Positions 35,079-44,320 are shown, counted from the stretch's first letter. The stretch: 64,000 bases of DNA from Rhodanobacteraceae bacterium (GCA_016790075.1 JAEUPP010000043.1:1-64000), one strand, 5' to 3'. The notes: generated from the sequence alone by a model not told the origin. Program-made: numbers and translations.

Positions 35079-36374
35079 TCACTCCGTTACGCGGCGCCAG
35101 AAACCCGAGGAAAATTTCGGGTCGAGAAAAGGCTGCAGTGTCTGCCAGGCGGGGAAATAGCTGCGGAAGCGAGCGCCACTCATGCGTGCGTCCTTGGCCG
35201 GATAGACCGCGCCGCCGGCGGCAGCGACGATCTCGTCCAGCTGGTCGAGCAGGGCGAAGGTATCCGGGCCGTTGTTCGGAAAGTCCAGCGCCAGCGTGGC
35301 TCCAGGCCGAGGAAACGAGAGGATGCCGGCGGACCGGCGTTCGCCGAACAGCTTGAGCACGACCAGGAAGGAACCGCTGCCGCTGGCGCCGATCCGCTGC
35401 AGCAGTTCGGCCATGCCGGCCTGCGCGTTCTGCGGCGGTATCACGCACTGGTATTGCAGGAATCCACGTGGGCCATAGATGCGGTTCCAGCGTCCTATCG
35501 CGTCCAGCGGATAGAAATAGGGTTCGTAATGCGATAGCGCGTGGCGCACGCGCGCCTGCTGGCGGTGGAAATACAGCGCGTTGAAGCTGCGCAGGTTCAG
35601 GCGGTTGATCAGCGAGAACGGCGGCGTCAGCGGCAGGGACAGCCAGCGTTTTGGTGCGCCGGGTCCGCTGCTGGCTGCGGCATGATTGGCACGGATGAAA
35701 TGGCCGCGTCCCAGCGCGCTGCCACGCGCCGCGCAGTCTATCCAGGCTACGGTGTATTCGTAGTCACGATCGGAAGCTGCGGCGAGCGGAAAGAATTCAG
35801 CCAGGCTGTCGAAGCGGTGGGTCTCTACCGAAAGCCAGGGGCCGCGCACACGGCGCAGGCGCAGCTCGACCCAGGTGATCAGACCAGTCAGGCCCAGGCC
35901 ACCCACGGTGGCGGCGAACCAGTCCGGGTTTTCCTGCGCGCTGCACCAGCGTCGGCTGCCGTCGCTGCGCAGCAGTTCAAAGCCGAGCACGTGTTCGCTG
36001 AAGCAGCCGGCGACATGGTGGTTCTTGCCATGCACGTCGTTGGCTATGGCGCCGCCGACCGTCACGTACTTCGTACCCGGCGTGACCGGCAGAAACCAGC
36101 CTTGGCCAAGCACGAGTTCAAGGATTTCCGCGAGCAGCACCCCGGCTTCGCAGCGCAGCACGCCGCTGGCGGGGTCGAAGGCGATAAAGCGGTCGAGTCC
36201 GCGCGTGCAGAGCAGTGTGCCGCCGTCGTTGAGGCAGGAGTCACCGTAGCTGCGGCCGTTGCCATGCGGCAGCGCCGTGCCCGTGAAGGCCGGCAGCGCG
36301 GCGGCACGATCGCGCAGGGCCAGCAGGTGCTGATCGCGTGCCAGCGGGTAACGGCCCCAGGATTCGCCGCTCAC
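35079..36374 (-). CDS. DprE1-like FAD-dependent oxidase
   Basis: The 431-residue vanillyl-alcohol-oxidase type flavoprotein has HGNGRSYGDSCLNDGG (37-52) and the FAD-binding NDVHGKNHHVAGCF (112-125), both very close to mycobacterial DprE1 as I recall it. DprE1 oxidises the 2'-OH of polyprenyl-phospho-ribose. The C-terminal active-site lysine is K394 in YPAKDAR. At the place of mycobacterial Cys387, the target of covalent benzothiazinones, the sequence reads LALDFP with Ala362. The start is GTG at 36374, 1 bp after the UbiA stop, with GGAG 9 bases upstream. Confidence 0.88.
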   Translation of the reverse strand: MSGESWGRYPLARDQHLLALRDRAAALPAFTGTALPHGNGRSYGDSCLNDGGTLLCTRGLDRFIAFDPASGVLRCEAGVLLAEILELVLGQGWFLPVTPGTKYVTVGGAIANDVHGKNHHVAGCFSEHVLGFELLRSDGSRRWCSAQENPDWFAATVGGLGLTGLITWVELRLRRVRGPWLSVETHRFDSLAEFFPLAAASDRDYEYTVAWIDCAARGSALGRGHFIRANHAAASSGPGAPKRWLSLPLTPPFSLINRLNLRSFNALYFHRQQARVRHALSHYEPYFYPLDAIGRWNRIYGPRGFLQYQCVIPPQNAQAGMAELLQRIGASGSGSFLVVLKLFGERRSAGILSFPRPGATLALDFPNNGPDTFALLDQLDEIVAAAGGAVYPAKDARMSGARFRSYFPAWQTLQPFLDPKFSSGFWRRVTE

Positions 36375-36375
36375 C

Positions 36376-37797
36376 TCAGATGGCTCCGGCGACGACGATG
36401 GCGCATAGCGCGAGGACGACGCGACTAACGCGGTCGACCAGCGCGAACACGACCGGATCGTCGTGCATATGGCCGCGATGGGCGATCAGCCAGATGCGGC
36501 TGATCCAGTACAACAGCAACGGGCACAACAACCACAGCACCTGCTGGTGGCGGTACAGCGCCTCGCTGGCCGTACTGTTGATGTAAAGCGCGAGCACCAG
36601 CACGCTCATATAGCCGCTGGCGCCGCCCAGCGACTGGATCAGGGCGATATCGTCGACGGCATAGCCGCGGCCGCTGGCTTCGGACTTGTCGCTACCCAGC
36701 AGCGCACGCAGTTCCGTATAGCGCTTGAGCATGGCCAGGCTCAGGAACAGGAACATCGAGAACGCGAGCAGCCAGAACGAGAGCCCGCCGCCTATGATCA
36801 CGGCACCACCGATGATACGCACCGTATACAGCGCGGCCAGCACGACCACATCCAGCATGACGATGCGCTTGAGGCGCAGCGAATAGGCCAGGGTCAGCGC
36901 GTAATAGCAGGCCAGCACGCCGGCGAAAGGCAGGGACAGCCAGGCCGCAACCGCGAGCCCGGCCAGTGCCAGCAACGGTGCGGCGACGATGCCGGCCGAT
37001 AGCGGCAGGGTGCCGGCCGCGAACGGCCTCAGGCGCTTGCGTGGATGGCGCCGGTCGGCGTCAAGGTCAAACAGGTCATTGAGCAGATAGACACCCGAGG
37101 CGCAAAGGCCAAAGGCGAGAAAGGCGAGGACGCAGTTCAGCGTCGTTGCTGTCTCCAGCACGCGATGCGAAGTGAACAGCGGCAGGAACACGAGCAGGTT
37201 CTTGAGCCACTGGTGCAGGCGCAGCGCCTTGGCCCAGGTACGCAGACCGCTGCGGTGCGCCTCGAATACACGCTCGACTTCGCAGCAGTCGCCGGCTGCA
37301 CGTGCCAGGCCGGTACTGCCGTTGACGACGACGGCGCGCCGTGCATGTTTCCAGATGTGGAGATCGCGATATTCGTTGCCGGCGTAGTCGAATCCCTTGT
37401 CGCCGTAGCGCTCGCGCAGTGCTGCAGCTTTGTCGCGTCCGGCCAGGTTGCGCGTGCCGTCGCTCGCGAGCACGTCGTCGAACAGGCCCAGATGCGCAGC
37501 GACACCGTTGGCCAGTGCCGCGTCAGACGCGGTGCAGAGTACGTGCGGCCGCTGGCCCTGCTGCTCGCGCAGCCAGGCCACGACACGTTCGTCGTAGGGC
37601 AGGGTGGCGGGATCGATCTCGGCGCGGCGCGCGATTTCGTGCTTGAGGTGGGCGCGACCGCGCAGCAGCCAGAGCACGAACACGAAAACATAGAACGGAT
37701 TGCGCCGTAGCAGGATCAGCGCGGACTCGAACAGCAGATCGGAGCGGATCAGCGTGCCATCGAGGTCGACGCACAGCGGTATCGGTAGTGCAGACAT
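36376..37797 (-). CDS. HAD phosphatase-UbiA prenyltransferase fusion
   Basis: The 473-residue protein has an N-terminal HAD domain (DLDGTLIRSD at 11-20, about 1-180) followed by a UbiA membrane prenyltransferase (about 190-473, about eight helices) with the Asp-rich motif NDLFDLDADRRHPRKRLRP (240-258). This motif is close to that of mycobacterial decaprenyl-phosphate phosphoribosyltransferase. That enzyme joins phosphoribose from PRPP to the lipid; the 5'-phosphate is then removed. The fused HAD domain could do the dephosphorylation (inference). It heads the operon with DprE1- and DprE2-like genes. Confidence 0.86.
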   Translation of the reverse strand: MSALPIPLCVDLDGTLIRSDLLFESALILLRRNPFYVFVFVLWLLRGRAHLKHEIARRAEIDPATLPYDERVVAWLREQQGQRPHVLCTASDAALANGVAAHLGLFDDVLASDGTRNLAGRDKAAALRERYGDKGFDYAGNEYRDLHIWKHARRAVVVNGSTGLARAAGDCCEVERVFEAHRSGLRTWAKALRLHQWLKNLLVFLPLFTSHRVLETATTLNCVLAFLAFGLCASGVYLLNDLFDLDADRRHPRKRLRPFAAGTLPLSAGIVAAPLLALAGLAVAAWLSLPFAGVLACYYALTLAYSLRLKRIVMLDVVVLAALYTVRIIGGAVIIGGGLSFWLLAFSMFLFLSLAMLKRYTELRALLGSDKSEASGRGYAVDDIALIQSLGGASGYMSVLVLALYINSTASEALYRHQQVLWLLCPLLLYWISRIWLIAHRGHMHDDPVVFALVDRVSRVVLALCAIVVAGAI

Positions 37798-38398
37798 CCG
37801 TACTGGCCCAATGACGGTGACAGTGCGGCCGGCCCCCTGGGCGCCGCAGCGAAGCGGTCTAGCTTACACGGATGGGCTTGCCCTTGGCACTGCAGCGGCA
37901 GCCCAGTGCCTGGCGTTGGCGTTTTGGCCGGCCAGTGTCTGGCAGCAGGTTGTAAAGGCGTGCCGCGGGCGGTCGGTCCTGCGGCGGACAGGTCCGGACC
38001 TCGGCTTGGGGGAATTCCAAGGCGTTGACGTCTTACCTGCGGGAGCGTGGCTGGCAGCGGATGGCTACCGCTTGTCCGTCAAATCCATGGTCTGGTGAGG
38101 TTGGTGCCCAGTCACGCCAGCGAACTGCGAACGGGTAGGCAGTTCGCGCCCGGTGCCGCGCTTAGCCTCGGCGCCGATTTTGAGGTGTGCACCAGCGTAT
38201 TGCCGGGTTTTCCGCCGCAGCGGCATCAGGTACACAACGGAGTCGTAGGAAGGGCAGGGTGCTCTGGTCAGGGACGACCGCACGAGCCCGGCGCGTCACC
38301 CCTGTCGCGCCGGGTTCGGTCTGTTCGCCGGCCGCTGATTGCTCCGGTGCACGGTTCTCCGGTAGGGTCGCCGCTTTCGTACTGTGCCTTGGGCCCCT
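37798..38398. other. Divergent intergenic region with a hairpin
   Basis: A 601-bp gap between the divergent UbiA operon and the symporter gene. It must hold promoters for both. A perfect 9-bp inverted repeat, GCGAACTGC/GCAGTTCGC with a 10-base loop, lies at 38120-38147. No convincing coding frame was seen; the frame from 38047 on the plus strand is a shadow of the symporter gene. Confidence 0.45.
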
Positions 38399-39691
38399 AT
38401 GAGCCACGCCTCCGACTCAATCTCCGGAACGGGCCCACGCGGCCTGCCCTTGCACGCACGCATCCTGATCGGATTCCTGGTCGGTGCAATTGCCGGTGTG
38501 CTCTGCTATCGCTTTGCCGGCGGCGACAGCGTGTGGCTCGCTACTACCGTCACTTACGTCACACAGCCGGTCGGCCAGATATTCCTGCGTCTGCTGCTGA
38601 TGCTGGTGATACCGCTGCTGTTTTCTGCGCTGGTGCTGGGGGTTGCCGATATGGGCGATCTGCGCGCGCTGGGCCGTGTCGGCTGGAAGACGCTGCTGTA
38701 CACGATATTCGTCTCGGGCATTGCCGTGGTCATAGGCCTGGTGCTCGTGAATCTGCTGCAGCCCGGTGTCGGCATCGACGAAGCGGCGCGTGCCGCGCTG
38801 CTGCAGGACAGCGCAGCAAAGGCAAAGAGTCTGACGGCGCAGGCCGCGCCGGCCTCGGGCATCGACATGCTGGTGCAGATGGTGCCAGACAATATCGTGC
38901 GCGCGGCCTCGGGCGGCGACATGATAGGCATCATGTTCTTTGCCCTGTTGTTTGGCATCGCGATGGTGCTGACGCCTACGGCCCCGGTTGCCCGCGTCAA
39001 GGAATTTATTCAGGGCATCTACGATATTTCGATGACGCTGATCGATCGCGTCATCCGGCTGGCGCCGTATGCGGTGGCCTGCCTGCTGTTCACGCTGACG
39101 GCAAAACTCGGCTGGCAGGTACTGTTTCTGCTCGGCAAGTACGTGGGCGTCGTGCTGCTCGCGCTGGCGCTGCACCAGTTCGTGGTCTATTCCGCGGTAG
39201 TGAAGTTTTTCGGCGGCATGAGCCCCTGGCGTTTTTTCCGCAGCATTGACGAAGCCATGCTGACGGCGTTTTCCACCGCTTCTTCCTCCGCAACCTTGCC
39301 GACCTCGCTGAAGGTCGCCGAAGAAAACCTGCGTCTGCCGCCGCGCATTGCACGCTTCGTGCTGACCGTCGGCGCGACGGCGAATCAGAACGGCACGGCG
39401 TTGTTTGAAGGCGTGACCGTACTCTTTCTCGCCCAGTTCTTCGGCGTCGATCTCAGCCTGACGCAGCAGCTGCTGGTGCTCGGCGTCTGCATACTGGGCG
39501 GTGTTGGTACGGCCGGCGTGCCGGCCGGATCATTGCCTGTGATCATGATGATACTGGCCATGGTCAACGTGCCGCCCGAAGGCATAGGCCTGATCCTCGG
39601 CGTCAATCACCTGCTCGATATGTCGCGCACCACGCTCAATGTCACGGGCGATCTGGCGGCTGCGGTTGTGGTTTCCAAAGGTGAGCGATGA
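38399..39691 (+). CDS. Dicarboxylate/amino acid:cation symporter (SDF family)
   Basis: The 430-residue inner-membrane transporter has the Ser-rich reentrant loop SSSATLP (295-301), the second loop motif NQNGT (329-333) and the substrate-binding helix DMSRTTLNVTGD (407-418). In GltPh the second motif reads NMDGT; the aspartate (D312) of a sodium site is Asn331 here. D394, R397, N401 and D405 of GltPh correspond to D407, R410, N414 and D418, while D390 corresponds to N403. It probably takes up an acidic amino acid or C4-dicarboxylate, but the coupling ion may differ. The ATG at 38399 gives the family N-terminus. Confidence 0.88.
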   Translation: MSHASDSISGTGPRGLPLHARILIGFLVGAIAGVLCYRFAGGDSVWLATTVTYVTQPVGQIFLRLLLMLVIPLLFSALVLGVADMGDLRALGRVGWKTLLYTIFVSGIAVVIGLVLVNLLQPGVGIDEAARAALLQDSAAKAKSLTAQAAPASGIDMLVQMVPDNIVRAASGGDMIGIMFFALLFGIAMVLTPTAPVARVKEFIQGIYDISMTLIDRVIRLAPYAVACLLFTLTAKLGWQVLFLLGKYVGVVLLALALHQFVVYSAVVKFFGGMSPWRFFRSIDEAMLTAFSTASSSATLPTSLKVAEENLRLPPRIARFVLTVGATANQNGTALFEGVTVLFLAQFFGVDLSLTQQLLVLGVCILGGVGTAGVPAGSLPVIMMILAMVNVPPEGIGLILGVNHLLDMSRTTLNVTGDLAAAVVVSKGER

Positions 39692-39748
39692 GAAAGTAAG
39701 TGTAAAATTAGAAATATGTGCATGCCAAATGCATGGCACTGGTTTGAT

Positions 39749-39787
39749 GCCCTTTCCGCTGCGGAACAGGCTCGCAGCATGAAGGGC
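39749..39787. terminator. Bipartite hairpin between symporter and STAND genes
   Basis: Two nested arms pair: GCCCTT (39749-39754) with AAGGGC (39782-39787), and GCTGCG (39758-39763) with CGCAGC (39773-39778), around an inner 9-base loop. It lies between two convergent stop codons (39691 and 39813) and probably terminates both transcripts. Confidence 0.6.
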
Positions 39788-39812
39788 TTGCTCGAGTTGA
39801 TACTTTTGCATT

Positions 39813-42638
39813 TCAGAATCGCTTAATGGCCTCATAGATGGTGCGAAGTTCGTTCACCTGCTGCGATTCCGCATGGTGATAGATCGATTTCATGGCTTTT
39901 GTTCGCCGGTTGATTGCGACGGTGAGCTGATCGATGACGGCTTGTTCGTCACCCAGGGATTCTCCGCGACTCGACGCGACGAGGAGCCGATGGGCAATAT
40001 GGCTGCTCTCCATCCATATCCTGTATTTCAGCGGAACTTCACCGAAAGTGAGCTTTTCATCGGCCAGGCGCCACAGCACATCGGCCTCGTCGAGTGCACG
40101 CTGAGCTTGCTCGAGAAGGCCGCTCTCGCGGGTCGCCAAATATTTGTAGGCCAGTACGGCGTGAAGGCCGCGCAATTGATGGGCGGCATCACCAATTCCC
40201 TGGGCCAGGCTGGTGAATTTCTCGTAGCGTTTGTCGCAGCGGGCAATGTCCGCACTCATCCAAGCAGGCAGGAAGGTCAGTTTCTTGCGGATCACTTTCT
40301 GCAGCGCCCTGTCCGGGGTAAATAGTTCCGAGGCGAACAGACGAAACGTTAGCGCCTTGATGTAGTGCTGGGTGGCGTTGCCAGACAATTGGTCCCAGTC
40401 GCTGCCCAATTCCCCGGCGGCAACACGCCGGAGCAGGATCTGACTATCCTGATTGCCGCGATGTCCCCAGTAATGCGCGGCACGGACGATGTACTCGAAG
40501 TCCTGCGCGCTCGGCGCTTCGTCCAACCCCGCGAGTGATGCGGAAAACGCGGACTCGATCTCGTCCAGGTCGGACCGGAAGGCTGGAAACGTTCTGAGGC
40601 GTCGCAGGCTCTCGCTGCCGGAAAGGCGTTTCGCGCGGACGTTGGTCCTGTGATCCAGCAGGAACAGCTGGTACCAGCGCGTAGTGTCCACAATATCAGC
40701 GTCCTGCGATTCCGCTTGCAGTTGCCGGGCAGTTTCCAGTGCTTCGTCGAAGTACGCGGCTGCTTTCTCTCCGGTTGTACTGGGGTCGGCATACAAGGCG
40801 TGGCCAAGTAGTTTTCCGACGACCAGGCGGTCGATCAGCGTCGGTTGGTAGTAGCGCCCAAATACCTCCAGCAGATCCGTGAGCTGCGACTCGAGCAGCT
40901 CCTGCAGCCCAGTGTCGTAGACGTAGTTGTGGAAAGTGTAATTGTCGAACCAGAAACGCAGCGCGAGCTCGATACGCTCAGGCTGGGGAATAAGCCCGCG
41001 CCGGGGGTTCGATAGCGGCACCAGCAGGCCCGCAAGGGTCTCCAGATCGAGAAAGTCCAGTCCTTTGGTACCGAGATGGTCGCTGACCAAGGCACATGCG
41101 GCTCGGGTCAGCTCCGTCTCCAGCGTGGTCAGGCTTTTGCGGAACTCCCCTTCGGGAGTGCTGACCCAGCGATGCTGCGCAAAGTCAAAAACAATTTGAT
41201 GCAGGCGGTACAGTTCTCCGCCGGTCTTCTGCCCGTGGCGTCCATGCGCTTCAAGCAGTTCCAGTTTGCAGAGTTGGTTGACTGCGGCCACACCGCCGCG
41301 TTCGGATGTCAGCGCACGCACGAGTCGGGCCGCGGTATCGGGTGCTTCGAAGACGGGGATCTTGGCGCAAGTGCGCCGGATTGTATGCAGGCGCAGTGTG
41401 TCGCGGCGGAACATACTCAGCAGCAGCAACAGCGCCTTCTCCACCGGGCTGAGCACGCTGTAGCTCATGTCGAGGGTGGCGATTAGGCTGCGCGGATACT
41501 CCTCGCCGGACAACTCCGGCTGTGTGATTGCTTCCGCATCGACGATGCGCCGCTGCAGGCTTTGAATCAGTGGCGCGATCGAGTCGATTTCCTGCGTCTT
41601 GGCATAGGCAGCGACCAGTACGATGCTCAGGGGATGACATCCCAGCAGCTCCGAAACCAGTTTCAGTATCTCGCCGTCGGGTGCATCCAGTTCAACGCGG
41701 CTCCGAAACAGTGCGACAGCATCCGTTTCGGTCATGGGATTGATCGGGATGTTGGTAATGCGTGTTGTCAAGATGGGACGCCTGGATGTGAACAGAAAAC
41801 GGACGCGGCGTGCCAGATGCGCGGGGAGCTGGGCTCCTGGCTGCTCGCCGGCGGAAAAAATTGCCGCGAAGAACTGATCTGCTTCCGACTGGCGGCTACG
41901 CGCCGTCCCCAGGAACGGCACATCGTCGACCACAACCAGTACTCGGCCGCGGAAGGTCTCGCAAATGAGGCCCAGCAAAGTGATGACTTTAGTGCTTTCG
42001 GAACCCTTAGGGAGGTCTCCTTCCCAGTCGGCATACTGCCGCAGGAATGCATCGAGCGGGGTTGAAAGATTCAGCCGGGCGGTGCTTCCTTCCATCAAAA
42101 CCGCCACGATTGCCGCGTAGGAGGGTTGATTAGTGCGGGCGTAGTGCATGGCGAGCGAGGTCTTGCCCTGGCCGCCAACGCCGGTGAGTGCAGCGGTAAG
42201 ACACACTTTTCCACGGTCGTTCAGGGCCTTGTCGATCTCGGCTAGCTCCGCGCCACGGCCAATGAAGCTGGAACGTCCAGGAGGGAGCGAATAGGCGGTC
42301 CTGAAGAATTTTCGGTGCCACGCGGCGAGGCTGTCCTCGCCATTGCCGGTGAGTTTGTGTTCCCACTGACCGGCTTCGTCCAGAAGGCGTTGCAGGTTCG
42401 TCTTGAGCTCGCGAGCGCCTTTTTCCTGATGGATGCCGGCATTGTGTTCTACCCACCTGTCAGCCCATTCATACGAACCGAGTCCGCTGACAATGGACAG
42501 CAGTTCTGTCATGGCGGGGTCGCTGAAGGCACTCGATTTTGGGTGCCTCTTTGGAGACCGCAGGTGCCCGTCCTTGCGTAGAAGATACGAGATCAGACAA
42601 TCCCATTCGTCGCGAAGGATCAGTTCGTCGGCGGCCAT
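39813..42638 (-). CDS. STAND/NB-ARC-type ATPase with unknown N-terminal domain and long helical C-terminus
   Basis: The 941-residue protein carries a STAND NTPase core: Walker A GVGGQGKTS (153-161), Walker B VLVVVDDV (233-240), a sensor-type FTSRRP (293-298) and the GxP-like segment LLGCHPLSI (331-339). It is followed by a winged-helix-like part and a long helical C-terminus (about 500-941) that may be a superhelical sensor of TPR type. The first 120 residues contain no effector domain that I recognise. Such proteins act as switches in signalling, transcription control or antiphage defence. Start: ATG at 42638; a GTG at 42650 is possible. Base composition seems less GC-rich than in neighbours, which may point to transfer. 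Confidence 0.8.
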   Translation of the reverse strand: MAADELILRDEWDCLISYLLRKDGHLRSPKRHPKSSAFSDPAMTELLSIVSGLGSYEWADRWVEHNAGIHQEKGARELKTNLQRLLDEAGQWEHKLTGNGEDSLAAWHRKFFRTAYSLPPGRSSFIGRGAELAEIDKALNDRGKVCLTAALTGVGGQGKTSLAMHYARTNQPSYAAIVAVLMEGSTARLNLSTPLDAFLRQYADWEGDLPKGSESTKVITLLGLICETFRGRVLVVVDDVPFLGTARSRQSEADQFFAAIFSAGEQPGAQLPAHLARRVRFLFTSRRPILTTRITNIPINPMTETDAVALFRSRVELDAPDGEILKLVSELLGCHPLSIVLVAAYAKTQEIDSIAPLIQSLQRRIVDAEAITQPELSGEEYPRSLIATLDMSYSVLSPVEKALLLLLSMFRRDTLRLHTIRRTCAKIPVFEAPDTAARLVRALTSERGGVAAVNQLCKLELLEAHGRHGQKTGGELYRLHQIVFDFAQHRWVSTPEGEFRKSLTTLETELTRAACALVSDHLGTKGLDFLDLETLAGLLVPLSNPRRGLIPQPERIELALRFWFDNYTFHNYVYDTGLQELLESQLTDLLEVFGRYYQPTLIDRLVVGKLLGHALYADPSTTGEKAAAYFDEALETARQLQAESQDADIVDTTRWYQLFLLDHRTNVRAKRLSGSESLRRLRTFPAFRSDLDEIESAFSASLAGLDEAPSAQDFEYIVRAAHYWGHRGNQDSQILLRRVAAGELGSDWDQLSGNATQHYIKALTFRLFASELFTPDRALQKVIRKKLTFLPAWMSADIARCDKRYEKFTSLAQGIGDAAHQLRGLHAVLAYKYLATRESGLLEQAQRALDEADVLWRLADEKLTFGEVPLKYRIWMESSHIAHRLLVASSRGESLGDEQAVIDQLTVAINRRTKAMKSIYHHAESQQVNELRTIYEAIKRF

Positions 42639-42784
42639 GTTCGCTTGCACAAAAAAGCCCAGACCGCAGAATCGCCCAGGCTTTGAGTTTATTCAAGTGG
42701 ATCAAGTTGCTAAATATACATTCAGTGATTTGTTTGGCTCCTCGTGCTGCTGATTCGTTCGTCAACTTCCATGTGGGTACTGGC

Positions 42785-42958
42785 CTAGCGGCAAGCGGCA
42801 AGCCAGAGGTAGGCTGCGGTTGCGACGATGCCAACTACGAGGTCGTCGGCGCCGATGCAGTTCGACGCGTAGGACATGCTCATCATCAAATAGGCGAAGC
42901 GGTGCGCGGTCTGTGTTTCGGTGACCCATTCGATGAATTTTCTGAGATACGCTTTCAT
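42785..42958 (-). CDS. 57-residue membrane miniprotein upstream of the STAND gene
   Basis: ATG at 42958 is preceded by TTGGAGAAACCTC, a well-placed ribosome binding site, and the frame ends at TAG 42787-42785. The product starts with a basic amphipathic part (MKAYLRKFIEW), then has a segment around RFAYLMMSMSY, and ends with a hydrophobic helix LVVGIVATAAYLWLAAC. The gene is on the same strand as the STAND gene, 146 bp upstream of it. No family is recognised. The good ribosome site and the sensible membrane protein pattern support it as a gene. Confidence 0.55.
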   Translation of the reverse strand: MKAYLRKFIEWVTETQTAHRFAYLMMSMSYASNCIGADDLVVGIVATAAYLWLAACR

Positions 42959-43384
42959 GAGGTTTCTCCAATAAATGGGGGCAACCGGTTGCTAGCTCTA
43001 TCTCGTCGACGTGGTCAGTCTGGCGTATTGATCAGGTGCAATACAGGCCGCAGGAATCGTTGGAAACTTCTTACAGTTCAATATGTTGGGAATAACTGCT
43101 ACGAGTTTCCTGGTTGGGGATGGCTTGAGCTGCTCCGGGTTTGAGCGATGCCAGGACCGCGCGCCCGGCAGATGCTCGCTGAGCGTGTTGGCACGTGCAG
43201 TTCGCAGCTTCTGTTTCGTGTGGGCTAAGCGGCCATCGCTGCAAGCGCACGGATACACGCCGCATCAGCCGTCGGGTCTGCGCGATCGTTAGTCGTGCGG
43301 GAGGTCATGCCGGATGCGCCGGGTGCAGCACTCCGGAAGGAAGAGCGGACAGAGGTCTGGACTTCATGTGTTGGTTGTTTTGTG
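42959..43384. other. Intergenic, nothing recognised
   Basis: This 426-bp stretch lies upstream of the miniprotein and downstream of the propeller-like gene. No gene, repeat or clear promoter could be supported. It probably holds the promoter of the miniprotein/STAND pair. Confidence 0.4.
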
Positions 43385-44320
43385 TCAGTCGCATGGCACC
43401 GACTTGTCGGTCTTGGGCCAAGTCGCGACCTCAAGGGTAAACGCATACGTGGCTTGGCTGCCGTCATTGACCATGATGAGACTTTGACCCGCCTCGAACC
43501 AATCGATGCCCTCGATATTGGTTCGCCGCAACTCTATGGGCAGTACGCCTTTGTCGCAGAGATTCAAAGGCTCACCTGTAGGTACGCCCTGGAGGGAAAA
43601 GCGCTGCAGCCACTTGAACCTGAATTTCGTGTGTGTGCTGTTGGTTGAACTTAGTAGCACAATGAGTGATTTCGCGTTCTCCCAGACAAGATCCGGCGCC
43701 CGGAAAACTTGATCGCTTTCAGGCGCTGCTGGCACATCTAGTAACGTGACACCGCCTTCGCACACCATCACGCCGGTTTCCTTTGGAAGACGGTGGACAC
43801 ATAGCTGAGGCGCGTACGCGACATTCTTGCTGCGGGCCTGGTCCGGTGGCAGCTTGCTCATATCGGGAAACCCACCCTCCCAGAGTCCCGCTACGACATT
43901 GTCCGCACTGATAGAAAGTCCTTCGAGTCCCACTCCACCGATCTCCGCCATGGACGGCGGATATTCCACGTACTGGCCGGACGACAGGGCCAAGCCCCGG
44001 CTTCTTTCGGAAACGACAGCCCAGGTCCCGTCGGTGAACGTGTCCACCGCTTCAAGATCGATGGCCATTGGACTTTGGAAGGTTGTCGATGTGGTGTTGT
44101 GTTGCGTGAGCTTGACTGCCGAATGATTAGCCAGCACAGCGATATCTGCACGAAACAGCTTGCCAACGGCGCGGTCCCCGACAATGAGCAGCTCGCCCTG
44201 ATGGCGTGCAATGCCTGAGGCATCCGGTACGGGAGGTTCGGCTGCGCGCGCGACCGAACATGCAGTCAGAAAAAAAAGCCTGTGCCAGGTTGCGCTGATG
44301 CCAAACGAATTGAGTCGCAT
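43385..44320 (-). CDS. Exported protein, propeller-like (unknown function)
   Basis: The 311-residue protein starts at 44320 with a signal-like segment (WHRLFFLTACSVARAAEPP); LTAC could be a lipobox, or cleavage may follow ARA. The mature part has repeated motifs such as VGLEGLSISADNVVAGLWEGG and NIEGIDWFEAGQSLIMVNDG, where the EGL/EGI segments recall the SdiA-regulated and phytase-esterase-like beta-propeller proteins. A similar stretch lies near the N-terminus (DASGIARHQGELLIVGD). This suggests four to six blades with calcium-type loops, but the enzyme activity is unknown. Confidence 0.6.
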   Translation of the reverse strand: MRLNSFGISATWHRLFFLTACSVARAAEPPVPDASGIARHQGELLIVGDRAVGKLFRADIAVLANHSAVKLTQHNTTSTTFQSPMAIDLEAVDTFTDGTWAVVSERSRGLALSSGQYVEYPPSMAEIGGVGLEGLSISADNVVAGLWEGGFPDMSKLPPDQARSKNVAYAPQLCVHRLPKETGVMVCEGGVTLLDVPAAPESDQVFRAPDLVWENAKSLIVLLSSTNSTHTKFRFKWLQRFSLQGVPTGEPLNLCDKGVLPIELRRTNIEGIDWFEAGQSLIMVNDGSQATYAFTLEVATWPKTDKSVPCD

